Assembly: GCA_031264755.1 (NCBI GenBank)
Contig: JAISDO010000012.1
Coordinates: 34,035-98,034 of the forward strand
From: Clostridiales bacterium
GTDB lineage: Bacteria; Bacillota_A; Clostridia; Christensenellales; Pumilibacteraceae
Reading direction: 5' to 3'
DNA: 64,000 nt
Positions 18,423 through 28,875 of the stretch are shown one piece after another. How positions within the stretch are numbered: the first letter of the stretch is position 1; each line of letters opens with the position of its first letter. The notes beneath the pieces are model-generated. The model was not told where the DNA came from. It did not search any database and saw only the letters and a program-made list of their open reading frames with translations. Position numbers and translations under genes: made by a program.

Positions 18423-18456
18423 AGAGTACACAACACCAATAGGCATTGTGTACTCT
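18423..18456 (-). terminator. Hairpin after DUF4190 gene
   Basis: An 11-bp perfect stem (AGAGTACACAA with TTGTGTACTCT, 12-nt loop) lies 20 nt past the stop of the zinc-ribbon membrane gene. On the minus strand it is followed by TTTGCC, a weak tract. Confidence 0.55.
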
Positions 18457-18475
18457 GTACTACTTTTGATTGTAT

Positions 18476-19099
18476 TTATCTCACAAGTCTAGCAATCACA
18501 CTGCTAGTATCTCTGAGATTGCCTAGTATTTCAACATAATATTGTATCCACCATATTGTTATTCCAATACCAACTATACCCAAGATCAGTCCCGCAATAG
18601 CCATACCTTTGTAATTGCTTTTGACACTGCAAGCAGCAAATATTATTGCAAGTGCACTAAAGATAAACCAACCACCGCATACACAAGCCAAGATACCCAT
18701 AACAAGTGACGTAATAGCTAGCCCCTTGCCTTTGTTGGGATCTGTTGGTGCTTGCATATGATAAGGAAGACTATTGTTGCTAGGATTTGTCATTGTATTG
18801 ACAGATTGTTGAGCATGCAATTGATTGAGCGTAAACCCGCACTTGGTACAAAAATGCGTACCTTTGTCATTACTTGCCCCGCACTTGGTACACAATACTG
18901 TATTGGACATTTGATTGACGCTTGGGTTGGTAAGGCTACTTGCGTTAACCATGTTGGACGTAGTAGCAGGCTTAGCAACAACATCAACTACAGGTGTAAT
19001 TGGTTGTGCAACCACCTCTTCCGAATTGAGTCTAAACCCACACTGTGTACAAAAGACACTCCCTTGCTCATTGTCTTTGTTGCAATTGTTGCAAACCAT
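18476..19099 (-). CDS. Zinc-ribbon DUF4190-type membrane protein
   Basis: A 207-aa protein starting MVCNNCNKDNEQG with two CxxC...CxxC zinc ribbons (about residues 3-21 and 67-87), a Pro/Asn-rich linker, and a C-terminal pair of transmembrane helices in the DUF4190 pattern (LAITSLVMGILACVCGGW, then MAIAGLILGIVGIGITIWW). I chose ATG 19099 because GGGGAGG lies 9 nt upstream. DUF4190 proteins with zinc ribbons are common in Bacillota and have no established function. The promoter is consensus and its -10 box lies inside a perfect palindrome, so the gene is probably repressed by a dimeric regulator. Confidence 0.8.
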   Translation of the reverse strand: MVCNNCNKDNEQGSVFCTQCGFRLNSEEVVAQPITPVVDVVAKPATTSNMVNASSLTNPSVNQMSNTVLCTKCGASNDKGTHFCTKCGFTLNQLHAQQSVNTMTNPSNNSLPYHMQAPTDPNKGKGLAITSLVMGILACVCGGWFIFSALAIIFAACSVKSNYKGMAIAGLILGIVGIGITIWWIQYYVEILGNLRDTSSVIARLVR

Positions 19100-19143
19100 A
19101 TCAAAAAACCTCCCCAACCTAATACACAACTCAAGTAATTGAA

Positions 19144-19165
19144 TTATACTATATGTATAGTATAA
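19144..19165. promoter_or_regulatory. Perfect palindrome covering the -10 box, likely operator
   Basis: TTATACTATA and TATAGTATAA flank TG, a 22-bp perfect palindrome. The promoter's TATACT lies within it at 19164-19159. A bound dimer would block RNA polymerase at the zinc-ribbon DUF4190 gene. Confidence 0.65.
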
Positions 19166-19187
19166 CATAATTATGTACTTATGTCAA
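19159..19187 (-). promoter_or_regulatory. Promoter of DUF4190-type gene
   Basis: TTGACA (19187-19182), 17 nt ending in TGT, then TATACT (19164-19159), an extended -10. About 52 nt of leader precede ATG 19099. Confidence 0.8.
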
Positions 19188-19413
19188 TTATTACGCACCA
19201 AAGTATCCTAAAATAATCACAATCAATATTAGACTATGTATCTACTATATGCCAAACTTGCCTATCAACCAAAACAAATCCAAACTACCAATGATTGTTG
19301 TCAATAGTTAGATTTGACCAATAGCAACTCAAATATTGGACAAATAACATCAAAAAGATACAAGAACTTGACAATCCTTGTATCTAGCATATGCAATTGC
19401 TAATTGAGTCCAA
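19188..19413. other. Intergenic region with one terminator
   Basis: Together with the promoter of the DUF4190-type gene this makes a gene-free stretch of 314 bp (19100-19413). The left part holds the promoter and palindrome; the right end holds the terminator of the downstream-read gene 19414-20019. No small gene was found. Confidence 0.5.
19357..19384 (-). terminator. Intrinsic terminator
   Basis: On the minus strand GATACAAG, a 12-nt loop and CTTGTATC are followed by TTTTTG, 30 nt past the stop codon of the Gly/Asn/Pro-rich membrane protein gene. Confidence 0.8.
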
Positions 19414-20019
19414 CTACAATTTGATGTTGAGATCTAGTAGACAATCTTGCAATGACCTTGTACTCGTTGCAATAGTCTCTATATGCATCTCACTAGCAAA
19501 ACCAGGTGTAGTTGTCGCACCATTATTATTGTTAGCCTTTTTGTTGGCATTTACACCAATAAAGTATCCCGCCACAAAGGCTCCAACTAGACCTAGTATT
19601 GCCATAATACCAACCAGAATCATATACAACGACGATCCTATCTTAGGTTCGTCTGGGTACATATGGCGAGGCTGACCGTTGCCAAACCCTTGAGGTCCAA
19701 ACATGCCCTGCCCCCCAAAACCACCACCCATAGGAGGCATAGGTACACCACGACCAACATTGCCCGGTCTAGCTCCATTGTTGGGTATACCATTGGGCAA
19801 ACCTGGGTGCATAGCTCCACCATTAGTGTTGCCAAACCCATTGTACCCCATATTGTTAGGTCCAAAGTTGGGAGCATTGCCCATCATCCTAGGATCCATT
19901 GGCAAATTAGGATTAATAGGTGCACCATAACCCTGTCCTTGAGAGTAAGCATCAAAGGACTGAGCGTTTGGCATATTATTGGACTGATTAAATCCTGATT
20001 GATTGTTAAAATTACTCAT
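19414..20019 (-). CDS. Gly/Asn/Pro/Met-rich single-span membrane protein
   Basis: The first 125 residues of this 201-aa protein are low-complexity and rich in Gly, Asn, Pro and Met, with short GFGG and MPPMGGG elements and no charge clusters. A single transmembrane helix follows (about 131-153, SSLYMILVGIMAILGLVGAF), then VNANKKANNNNGATTT and a short C-terminal domain ending LLDLNIKL. The start ATG lies 7 nt after GAGA in an AAGGTTAGAGA stretch. The positive residues just after the helix suggest the low-complexity part may face outside, though this is uncertain. Not recognised. It has its own promoter and terminator. Confidence 0.65.
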   Translation of the reverse strand: MSNFNNQSGFNQSNNMPNAQSFDAYSQGQGYGAPINPNLPMDPRMMGNAPNFGPNNMGYNGFGNTNGGAMHPGLPNGIPNNGARPGNVGRGVPMPPMGGGFGGQGMFGPQGFGNGQPRHMYPDEPKIGSSLYMILVGIMAILGLVGAFVAGYFIGVNANKKANNNNGATTTPGFASEMHIETIATSTRSLQDCLLDLNIKL

Positions 20020-20039
20020 TGTTCTCTAACCTTATGTTA

Positions 20040-20377
20040 TCCATACAAGCACACTACTATCCCCAATATTATACACCATATAGGCATCAAAATCAATTTG
20101 AACACAACATACTCATGTTGTAAAACTTTGACAAACAAGTGTACTCCACAACATCTTAACAACATCTTATATCTAGCGTGCTTATTGATGTATGACAAAC
20201 AACTATTGCACACCCTTACGAATAATTATATCTTACTAAATTAGTATAGTATATTTGCATGATTTTTTCAACACAAAGTGTGTCTTCTTGCGTTGTCAAC
20301 TATTGTAGACTACTATATATTGTTAACAATTAAGCAATCAAAGATTAACTAACAATCTACAGGACTAATTGTGTCTT
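20040..20377. other. Intergenic region, mostly uninterpreted
   Basis: Holds the promoter of 19414-20019 at its left end. The remainder has short dyads (ACAACAT with ATGTTGT near 20110; ATTGTTAACAAT near 20325) and no gene. The PTS gene ends at 20378 without a clear terminator. Confidence 0.4.
20068..20096 (-). promoter_or_regulatory. Promoter of Gly/Asn-rich membrane protein gene
   Basis: TTGATT (20096-20091), 17 nt, TATAAT (20073-20068); about 40 nt of leader to ATG 20019. Confidence 0.7.
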
Positions 20378-22327
<1,950 letters not shown>

Positions 22328-22384
22328 TTAATACCTCCTATTTTATGTACGCTTACATTACGTCTATTGATAGCAACAATTCAT

Positions 22385-22414
22385 ATTATAACATTAAACA
22401 CGACATCAGAGCAA
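22385..22414 (-). promoter_or_regulatory. PTS gene promoter
   Basis: TTGCTC (22414-22409), 18 nt ending TGT, TATAAT (22390-22385). The -35 box lies inside the hairpin 22405-22431, so that dyad could also act as an operator. Confidence 0.65.
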
Positions 22415-22431
22415 TTAATAATTGCTCTGAT
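22405..22431. repeat. 12-bp inverted repeat: terminator stem or operator
   Basis: ATCAGAGCAATT and AATTGCTCTGAT around AAT, 4 nt past the stop codon of the membrane protein gene 22435-23208 and overlapping the PTS -35 box. On the minus strand no T-tract follows. Confidence 0.5.
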
Positions 22432-22434
22432 CCC

Positions 22435-23208
22435 CTAACTCGTCACTAGGTGCTCTACTGATGTATACCTAACTACTTCAAACAAATATAACAAAAACGG
22501 TATACCCACAAGCAGTGCAAATACAATATTAGTATTCAACCACAATAGTACAATAATTGCCGCAGTAATAACAAAGAACATAAAATAAGCAATGACACAC
22601 TCTATTATATTCTTGATAGTCAGGACTTCTAACAATTTGTAATCATGCAGATACAATGCTTTGGCTTCTATCATATCAAATGTTGCTCTTAATACAAAAA
22701 ATATAATTATCAAAAATATAGTAGATACCCAAAATTCGTATATAAGATAAGCAAACAATCCAGCAAATATCATATTGAGCAACAATCGCAACAAAAAAGC
22801 GACAACAAAGTTGGCAGTCTTATGCTCTCTTATATCTCGCCTAATACTATATCTACATAGATACACACCCACTTGACAAGCAAATACAATCATTGTACTA
22901 TACAATGTAGCAACTGCAACAACTTGTCCAATATTGGCGTCAAATTTGCTACGCAACAAGTCCAAAAATTGCTGTACAATTATGCCAAAGCCATTCTCCA
23001 ATATATCTTGAATACTTGTGGTTGCCAATATATCTTTGACTATAGTCTCAAGCTCACCAACGATAGTATCGCTCTCTGTGACTATCAATTGCTGAATATA
23101 TACATACATGCCGTACATCGCCACAAAGACACTAAAGTACACCACACCCATTATCAAAAAGACAAATCTAACATGCCTAATATAATTTTTGATAGCTGAT
23201 ATTATCAT
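22435..23208 (-). CDS. Multi-span membrane protein, unknown
   Basis: A 257-aa protein with about six hydrophobic spans, a basic loop CRYSIRRDIREHK in the middle and an N-terminal cytosolic basic stretch (KNYIRHVRF). An extracytoplasmic loop of about 70 residues follows span one. I chose ATG 23208 (MIISAIKNYIR); a TTG at 23241 is in frame. Neither has a Shine-Dalgarno site. The family was not recognised; overall shape resembles small permease-like or YIP1-like membrane proteins, but there is no diagnostic motif. Confidence 0.6.
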   Translation of the reverse strand: MIISAIKNYIRHVRFVFLIMGVVYFSVFVAMYGMYVYIQQLIVTESDTIVGELETIVKDILATTSIQDILENGFGIIVQQFLDLLRSKFDANIGQVVAVATLYSTMIVFACQVGVYLCRYSIRRDIREHKTANFVVAFLLRLLLNMIFAGLFAYLIYEFWVSTIFLIIIFFVLRATFDMIEAKALYLHDYKLLEVLTIKNIIECVIAYFMFFVITAAIIVLLWLNTNIVFALLVGIPFLLYLFEVVRYTSVEHLVTS

Positions 23209-23426
23209 AACAATAGATTGCGGTCTATACCAAACAAACAACTACATACTCTACATAGATTGTCAATTGACACAATACAAGATTATAGCCTCTACCCAAA
23301 TCCTATATTGTCGTAGTCTGCGTATATTCGTTGAGATGTATTGAGGGATACCAAATTTTTGTGTGCAGCGTAAGCAATTCGTCTTCAATAGTATATATTA
23401 ATATACACCATATCATGCTATTTGGG

Positions 23427-23921
23427 CTATATTTGTCGGATATTTATATTAGACTTGTCAAAATTATCCTCTAGTTGAGCTTGCTTGCGGCATAGAGACC
23501 ACACAAATCCAAACGGATCTCGCATCTTGCAAAAATGAACATCATCAGAAGCAACAACGGTAGATTGATTCACCGTAGATGGCACTAACTCACCACCCAG
23601 CTCTAATATCTTGTGCATACACTTGTCCACACCGCTCACCAACCTAGGCGTACAACTAGTGGGTGTGACCTCCCACTCTAATACGTCATCCAACTCTAGT
23701 TGCAAGCACATAGGCACTCCACCAAGCGATACAGGCGACCTACTACCATGTTCTGCATTCTCATCTGATATCACAAAATCTACATTATCTATTCTAAACT
23801 TGGCATATCTATAGCCCAACTCTACCCCAAAATTCTTATACAATATAGCAGCTCCAAATACATTACGATAGAATTCAAGAGCAACTTCACAATCAGGTAC
23901 AAAAATATTTACAGAAAACAT
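23427..23921 (-). CDS. Glyoxalase/bleomycin-resistance fold (VOC) protein
   Basis: The 164-aa protein has the paired beta-alpha-beta-beta-beta layout of the vicinal oxygen chelate superfamily, starting MFSVNIFVPDCEVALEFYRNVFGA and ending with CKMRDPFGFVWSLC, the usual DP.G..W close. PhnB-like proteins look similar. Ligands and substrate cannot be read from sequence. The start codon lies 6 nt after a TATAAT box preceded by TTGTAA, so the mRNA should be leaderless and there is no ribosome-binding site. Confidence 0.8.
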   Translation of the reverse strand: MFSVNIFVPDCEVALEFYRNVFGAAILYKNFGVELGYRYAKFRIDNVDFVISDENAEHGSRSPVSLGGVPMCLQLELDDVLEWEVTPTSCTPRLVSGVDKCMHKILELGGELVPSTVNQSTVVASDDVHFCKMRDPFGFVWSLCRKQAQLEDNFDKSNINIRQI

Positions 23922-23927
23922 AATATC

Positions 23928-23957
23928 ATTATATCATATATTTACAAATTATTACAA
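23928..23957 (-). promoter_or_regulatory. Leaderless promoter of VOC gene
   Basis: TTGTAA (23957-23952), 18 nt ending TGA, extended TATAAT (23933-23928), then 6 nt to ATG 23921. Confidence 0.75.
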
Positions 23958-24017
23958 CCATATACCTATCTAGATTACATAATTTTCTAAATAAATCACT
24001 ACAACTACACAAAACAA

Positions 24018-24049
24018 ACAACCACCCTCTCTCAATCAAGGGTGGTTGT
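24018..24049 (-). terminator. Intrinsic terminator
   Basis: ACAACCACCCT pairs with AGGGTGGTTGT over a 10-nt loop; on the minus strand TTGTTTTG follows. It lies 38 nt past the stop of the small zinc-ribbon gene. Confidence 0.8.
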
Positions 24050-24086
24050 CCATTGTTGTTATCCAAATAATAATCAACTACTTAGT

Positions 24087-24266
24087 CTAATAACGGTTGT
24101 TGTATCCACCGTTATTTCTCATTTGTTTTTTTGCTCTGCGGCAATCTGTACATCTTTGTGGTTCGTTAGTAAATTGTTTTTCTGCATAGAACTCTTGCTC
24201 GCCAGCTGTAAAAACAAAATCTTTGCCACAATCTTTGCATTTAAGATTTTTATCCTCGTACGCCAT
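24087..24266 (-). CDS. Small zinc-ribbon protein (zf-trcl type)
   Basis: This 59-aa gene is short but well supported: ATG 24266 has AAGGAGG 7 nt upstream, a consensus promoter lies about 100 nt upstream and a terminator follows. The protein begins MAYEDKNLKCKDCGKDF, continues VFTAGEQEFYAEKQF and ends with TDCRRAKKQ and a short Gly/Asn/Tyr tail. CKDCG and CTDC form one zinc ribbon, and the FTAGEQEFYAEK core is the signature of the probable zinc-ribbon family (zf-trcl, PF13451) common in Clostridia. Function is unknown; the long leader may carry post-transcriptional control. Confidence 0.9.
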   Translation of the reverse strand: MAYEDKNLKCKDCGKDFVFTAGEQEFYAEKQFTNEPQRCTDCRRAKKQMRNNGGYNNRY

Positions 24267-24375
24267 GGGTGTCCCTCCTTGTTAAGACTGAGTTGAATGT
24301 GGGTTTTGACTAAGAGCAGACACGACCAATCATATAGCCTCGGACAAAAACATGACATCTAACCTGTATACTATT

Positions 24376-24404
24376 ATTATACAACTTTTATATCCAAAAG
24401 TCAA
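24376..24404 (-). promoter_or_regulatory. Promoter of zf-trcl gene
   Basis: TTGACT (24404-24399), 17 nt, TATAAT (24381-24376). The transcript would carry a leader of about 100 nt before ATG 24266. Confidence 0.8.
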
Positions 24405-24550
24405 CCAAATAGATAATAATTTTTGTAATTTCACAAAATTTATCCTAAGATTGAGTAGACCCAATTGATTGCAATACAGACAACATTATGCAACCAGCTG
24501 ATTGCTCAACGAAGACTTTTTGACATAGGACAAAATTTTGGGCATTATAT

Positions 24551-27100
24551 TTATAGCTTGGGTGTACTAGCAGTGAGCAAAGGTAGCTTAGACTTAGATT
24601 TTGGTACCACATATCTAGTTCTAATCCCACTAGCCTTAAAACGCAATACATTGAGCAACACAGATATACTACTACAAGCCATAGCTAATGCCGCAATCAT
24701 AGGATCAAGTAGTGGTCCACCACATATATACAACAATCCAGCCGCTATAGGTACACCCAATATATTGTAACACAACGCCCAGAACAAGTTTTGTTTGATG
24801 TTGCGTATAGTTGCACGACTGAGATTGAGTGCATCAACAACTCCTATCAAGTCCCCTCGCATCAATACAATCTGTGATGACTCAATAGCTATATCTGTAC
24901 CTGTGCCTATAGCAATACCCAAATCCGCCTGCGTCAGTGCTATAGCGTCATTGATACCATCACCCACCATTGCTACACACCTACCTTGAGATTGCAACTG
25001 TTGTATATAGCTAGATTTGTCTTGTGGCAACATTCCCGCTTGCACTTGACTGATATTAACTCGTTGGGCTATAGATCTAGCCGTAACAATATTGTCACCA
25101 GTCAACATTACCACCTGTATATTTTGGGCTTGCATCATAGCAATAGCCTCTGCACTAGTTGACTTGATAGGATCTGCCAATGCTACAAGCCCACTCAAAA
25201 CACCGTCTATAGCTACATACATTACTGTGTTGCCCTGTCTAGACAACTCCTCAACTTGATAGCTAGAATTGCCCAATACTATACTATTGTCTTGCATCAA
25301 CTTGACATTGCCAACGACAACTTTGTGTGCATTGAGCTTGGCTACTATACCCTTGCCCGCAACATAATCAAATTGACTACTTTGGCTCAATTGAATATTG
25401 TTAGACTTGGCATATTCTACAATAGCTTGTCCCAATGGATGTTCGGACTGTTGCTCTACTGATGCTACAAGACGAACTATATCAAGCTCACTAAACTTAG
25501 ACAATGTTGTTATGCTTGCTACAGCAGGTCTCCCCTGCGTCACTGTACCTGTCTTGTCTAGTACTACTGTGTCTACTTTGTGTGCTATCTCTAGGCTCTC
25601 ACCGCTCTTGATTAGTATACCATGTTGAGCCCCTTTGCCAGTACCTACCATAACACTCGTAGGTGTGGCGATACCTAATGCACACGGACAAGCAACAACC
25701 AACACTGCTATGAAGATACTAGACACAAATCCAAAATCTTGTTGCCCCCATCCCCACCACAGCAAGCTTGCTATCAATGCAATAGCTATAATAACATGCG
25801 TAAAATATCCAGATATAACATCAGCAAGACGAGCTATTGGAGCTTTTGTATTCTGTGCATTCTCTACCAATTGGACTATTTGAGACAGTGTGGTATCTTT
25901 GCCTACTTTGGTAGCCCTATACTGCACTGCCCCATTCTTGTTGATACTTGCACCTATTATTGTAGACCCCACACGTTTGGATACAGGCATACTCTCACCT
26001 GTCAACATAGACTCGTCTACATATGTATTGCCACTAGTGACAATACCATCCACTGCAAATTTGGCACCTGGCTTGACTATCAACACATCGCCAACAACAA
26101 CACTATCTATATCTATCTCTTGTTCGCAATCATTACGCAACACTGTCGCCGTCCTGGGAGCCAAACTCATCAGCGCCGCAATTGCACTACCCGTCTTGCC
26201 TTTCATCTTAGCTTCAAAATACTTGCCCAATGCCACTAATGTAAGTATAGTAGTAGCTACTTCAAAGTATGGCATATGATGCTTGCCAAACCAATAATTG
26301 TCTATACTCAACCAAAAACTATACAAAAAAGCTACTGTAGTACCCTTAGCCACTAGGCTCTCCATATTGGGTCTACCACGCAATAGCTTGACAAATCCAT
26401 TGTAAAACAACTCCAAGTTGACCACAATCACAGGTATCGCTAAGATAGTTTGGATCAACATGCTAGCCCTAGGTGTATGATGTGGCGACAACCACCAAAC
26501 CAAATCTACACCCCAATGTACAAGCATCATAGGCACCATAGCATATACAAACAGTGGCAACCCAAAGCACATAGACCACAAAAATCTATTTTTCAACACT
26601 CTCAATTCTTGTGATTTGCGTATAGTTATGGTCTCTATATTGGTAGCTTGTGCATTGTCTTGCATCAACTCTATACCAAAACCTATCTTGACTATCTCAT
26701 GTACTATATTGTCCCAAGATACTATATTGGCGTCATACTTGATTGTAGACTGGGTTGTAACTAGGTTGACGGTCGCACTATGCACACCGTCCAATTTGCG
26801 TAATGCACTCTCTACATGATTGACACAACTAGCACAAGATAGTCCACTTATGCTAGCTTGCACAGTAGTCAATTGTGCCTGCACACCAAAACCTGCCCTG
26901 CGTACAGTATCTACAATAGTATTATACTTGACGATATTACTATCCCACTGTACACTAGCACGTTCGGTAATCAAGTTGACCGTAGCACTATTGACGCCTA
27001 CCACACCCTTTATTGCTTTTTGTACCGTGTTGACACAACTAGCACAAGACATCCCCGTCACCACAAAAGTAGTGGATTGTATATTATTGTTGTTAGACAT
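24551..27100 (-). CDS. copA: Copper-exporting P1B-type ATPase
   Basis: CopA pumps Cu(I) out of the cytosol. The 849-aa protein has two N-terminal heavy-metal-associated domains with GMSCASC (residues 16-22) and GLSCASC (87-92), eight transmembrane spans, the TGES actuator motif (367-370), the CPC metal site in span six (471-473), the phosphorylated Asp515 in DKTGT, and GDGINDA in the hinge. The C-terminus has the MACSSISVLLNVLRF segment expected for copper pumps. TATAAT ends 7 nt before ATG 27100, so the mRNA should be leaderless; no good -35 box is present, which would suit activator-dependent control. No copper chaperone or CsoR gene is adjacent. Confidence 0.95.
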   Translation of the reverse strand: MSNNNNIQSTTFVVTGMSCASCVNTVQKAIKGVVGVNSATVNLITERASVQWDSNIVKYNTIVDTVRRAGFGVQAQLTTVQASISGLSCASCVNHVESALRKLDGVHSATVNLVTTQSTIKYDANIVSWDNIVHEIVKIGFGIELMQDNAQATNIETITIRKSQELRVLKNRFLWSMCFGLPLFVYAMVPMMLVHWGVDLVWWLSPHHTPRASMLIQTILAIPVIVVNLELFYNGFVKLLRGRPNMESLVAKGTTVAFLYSFWLSIDNYWFGKHHMPYFEVATTILTLVALGKYFEAKMKGKTGSAIAALMSLAPRTATVLRNDCEQEIDIDSVVVGDVLIVKPGAKFAVDGIVTSGNTYVDESMLTGESMPVSKRVGSTIIGASINKNGAVQYRATKVGKDTTLSQIVQLVENAQNTKAPIARLADVISGYFTHVIIAIALIASLLWWGWGQQDFGFVSSIFIAVLVVACPCALGIATPTSVMVGTGKGAQHGILIKSGESLEIAHKVDTVVLDKTGTVTQGRPAVASITTLSKFSELDIVRLVASVEQQSEHPLGQAIVEYAKSNNIQLSQSSQFDYVAGKGIVAKLNAHKVVVGNVKLMQDNSIVLGNSSYQVEELSRQGNTVMYVAIDGVLSGLVALADPIKSTSAEAIAMMQAQNIQVVMLTGDNIVTARSIAQRVNISQVQAGMLPQDKSSYIQQLQSQGRCVAMVGDGINDAIALTQADLGIAIGTGTDIAIESSQIVLMRGDLIGVVDALNLSRATIRNIKQNLFWALCYNILGVPIAAGLLYICGGPLLDPMIAALAMACSSISVLLNVLRFKASGIRTRYVVPKSKSKLPLLTASTPKL

Positions 27101-27107
27101 TGTTTGT

Positions 27108-27113
27108 ATTATA
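27108..27113 (-). promoter_or_regulatory. -10 box of copA, leaderless
   Basis: TATAAT followed by 7 nt and the copA ATG. At 16-20 nt further upstream no hexamer resembles TTGACA, so an activator may be needed. Confidence 0.5.
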
Positions 27114-27194
27114 TATTGCTAGATTGCACACACATTGCATCTAGATCAAAGTTATACAGTTGTTGTGTGTTATACTTTCAAAGACCTCATGAAT

Positions 27195-28091
27195 TTAGGA
27201 TATGTTGTTGTCATCAATTTGCCCAACTTTTGGTTGAATTGCCTGCATTGATTGACCGTCACCAATTGTGTCATTAGGCTCAATATCAACTACACCGCTC
27301 AACACATTGTTGGATGTATTGGATGATTGCCTAAACTTGATATAAAATAAATATATATAGAAGAGTGCCCCCACAATCATGAAGATGCCACTAATCACAA
27401 CGAATGCATTGATACGTCCCTGCGGAAAAAACTCAGGCACACGCATGGGCTCCAATATAAATCTTGTAAGACCATACCATATAAAATAAGCAGCTATAAC
27501 TACACCTGGGTTCTTGTACCGCTTGAGTATTGTCATCAGCACAAAGAATCCAACTATATTGAGTACAAATTCTACAAAAAACAATCCTATGTGATACTGT
27601 CCAGTACGTTCTATAAACACGCTAAAAGGCCAAAAATTGAACTCAACTGGCTTGCCATACAATTCTTGATTGAAGTAATTGCCCCACCTACCAATACCTT
27701 GAGCCATCAACAATACTGGTGCGATTACATCCAACATCTTAAGAAAATTGACTTTTTTGACCAAGCAAAGTACCGTTATGCTTGTAAAACCAAATATTAT
27801 GGCACCTTGTATAGCCAAACCCTCAAATCCACGCCAAAAAGCTACCGCAGACTCAAGAGTATAATCATCTCTATTGAGCACTACATGCAAAAATCTAGCC
27901 CCAATAATACCAGCTGGTATAACAATTATGGCTACCAACCAAACAAAATCTGGATCAATATCTCTATATTTGGCGATTCGTTGAGCTACAAAAAAAGCCA
28001 ACAGAGCAGCACTTGCTATTATGAGACCATAGAATCCAATATGCAAACTACCTATATCAAAACCAGATGGTGGTACAACACCCAACTCCAT
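27195..28091 (-). CDS. lgt: Prolipoprotein diacylglyceryl transferase
   Basis: Lgt attaches diacylglycerol to the lipobox cysteine of lipoproteins in the membrane. The 298-aa protein has about seven spans and the Lgt signature GRWGNYFNQELYG. The usual His/Tyr-GG position after GGLA/GGLS reads EGLAIQGAIIFG, with Gln where E. coli has a functional His and many Bacillota have Tyr. ATG 28091 has GGGGAG about 11 nt upstream and gives MELGVVPPSGF; an in-frame start at 28118 is less likely. Clients in this window include the ABC binding protein, ApbE and the two lipoproteins beside gyrB. Confidence 0.93.
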   Translation of the reverse strand: MELGVVPPSGFDIGSLHIGFYGLIIASAALLAFFVAQRIAKYRDIDPDFVWLVAIIVIPAGIIGARFLHVVLNRDDYTLESAVAFWRGFEGLAIQGAIIFGFTSITVLCLVKKVNFLKMLDVIAPVLLMAQGIGRWGNYFNQELYGKPVEFNFWPFSVFIERTGQYHIGLFFVEFVLNIVGFFVLMTILKRYKNPGVVIAAYFIWYGLTRFILEPMRVPEFFPQGRINAFVVISGIFMIVGALFYIYLFYIKFRQSSNTSNNVLSGVVDIEPNDTIGDGQSMQAIQPKVGQIDDNNIS

Positions 28092-28233
28092 AGTACTCAA
28101 GCTCCCCAAACAAATCAAAGATTACAATGCACAACGTATCAAATATTAGCCAATTTTTATTTGTATTTTGTCAATTATAATTTATCCCAACTACATTGTA
28201 CTACAGTATGTACCACATAGTCAATAAACTTGT

Positions 28234-28270
28234 ATTGACCATATATTGGTATCACCAATATATGGTCAAT
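28234..28270. repeat. Perfect 17-bp inverted repeat
   Basis: ATTGACCATATATTGGT and its exact complement flank ATC, 30 nt past the stop of the FN3 gene 28301-28828. It probably ends that transcript, though the T-tract on the minus strand is poor. Confidence 0.6.
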
Positions 28271-28300
28271 GGTTGCTCGTACAATCAATCAGTCTTATAT

Positions 28301-28828
28301 CTATCTTTGTCTATAAAGATACCCATCACTAAAACCAGAATCTTGATACTCATCTTTGGTTGACCTTGACTTGATACGTATAGTATATAGCTCGCCACTA
28401 TTGAGCGAAGCTGCAGTTAGATCGTACTTGTTAGATTTGGCTATATATTGATTGCCTATCTTCTCTTGTCCATAAGTATACACAAATACTACATATTGGT
28501 CGGCACCATTGACATTATCCCACGATATAGTTGATTCGTCCCGTTGTATATTTTGGGGAGCAACCAAAGACAATTGACCATCTTGTGTATTGCTAGCTCC
28601 ACCACTCATAGCCATACCAAGCAACAATCCAAATACAAGCAGTACTATACTTAGCACTATTGTAACTACCCACCCCAGTTTGCCTATACCCAACAAGCCA
28701 CCGTTGTTCTGCACCTGTTGGCTACGACGTGTCCCTGTCCCATAACTTGATACCCTAACATTGCCAGCACGTTGTGGCGGTCTACTGTTAGTTGATGTGC
28801 GTTGTGGTGGTCTTATACTATTTGACAT
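28301..28828 (-). CDS. Single FN3-domain membrane protein
   Basis: The 175-aa protein has a Pro/Arg/Gln-rich N-terminal cytosolic part with a repeated RPPQR element, one transmembrane helix (about residues 53-75, followed by GMAMSGG), and one fibronectin type III-like domain (about 87-172) containing ISWDNVNGADQYVVFVYT. The start ATG lies about 8 nt after GTAGG. It is 47 nt downstream of the chitinase gene and on the same strand, so the two are probably co-transcribed, and the FN3 sequence resembles the modules of the chitinase protein. A surface or adaptor role is inferred from topology only. Confidence 0.75.
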   Translation of the reverse strand: MSNSIRPPQRTSTNSRPPQRAGNVRVSSYGTGTRRSQQVQNNGGLLGIGKLGWVVTIVLSIVLLVFGLLLGMAMSGGASNTQDGQLSLVAPQNIQRDESTISWDNVNGADQYVVFVYTYGQEKIGNQYIAKSNKYDLTAASLNSGELYTIRIKSRSTKDEYQDSGFSDGYLYRQR

Positions 28829-28875
28829 TGCTTTACCTACTATTTACTTATACAGTTGACACACTACAATTAGTA

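Noticed and set aside
24119..24358. Minus-strand frame of 79 codons
   Set aside because: Overlaps the zf-trcl gene in another frame; that gene has the ribosome site, zinc-ribbon motif and terminator.
27591..28220. Plus-strand frame of 209 codons
   Set aside because: Antisense shadow of lgt, which has clear family motifs.
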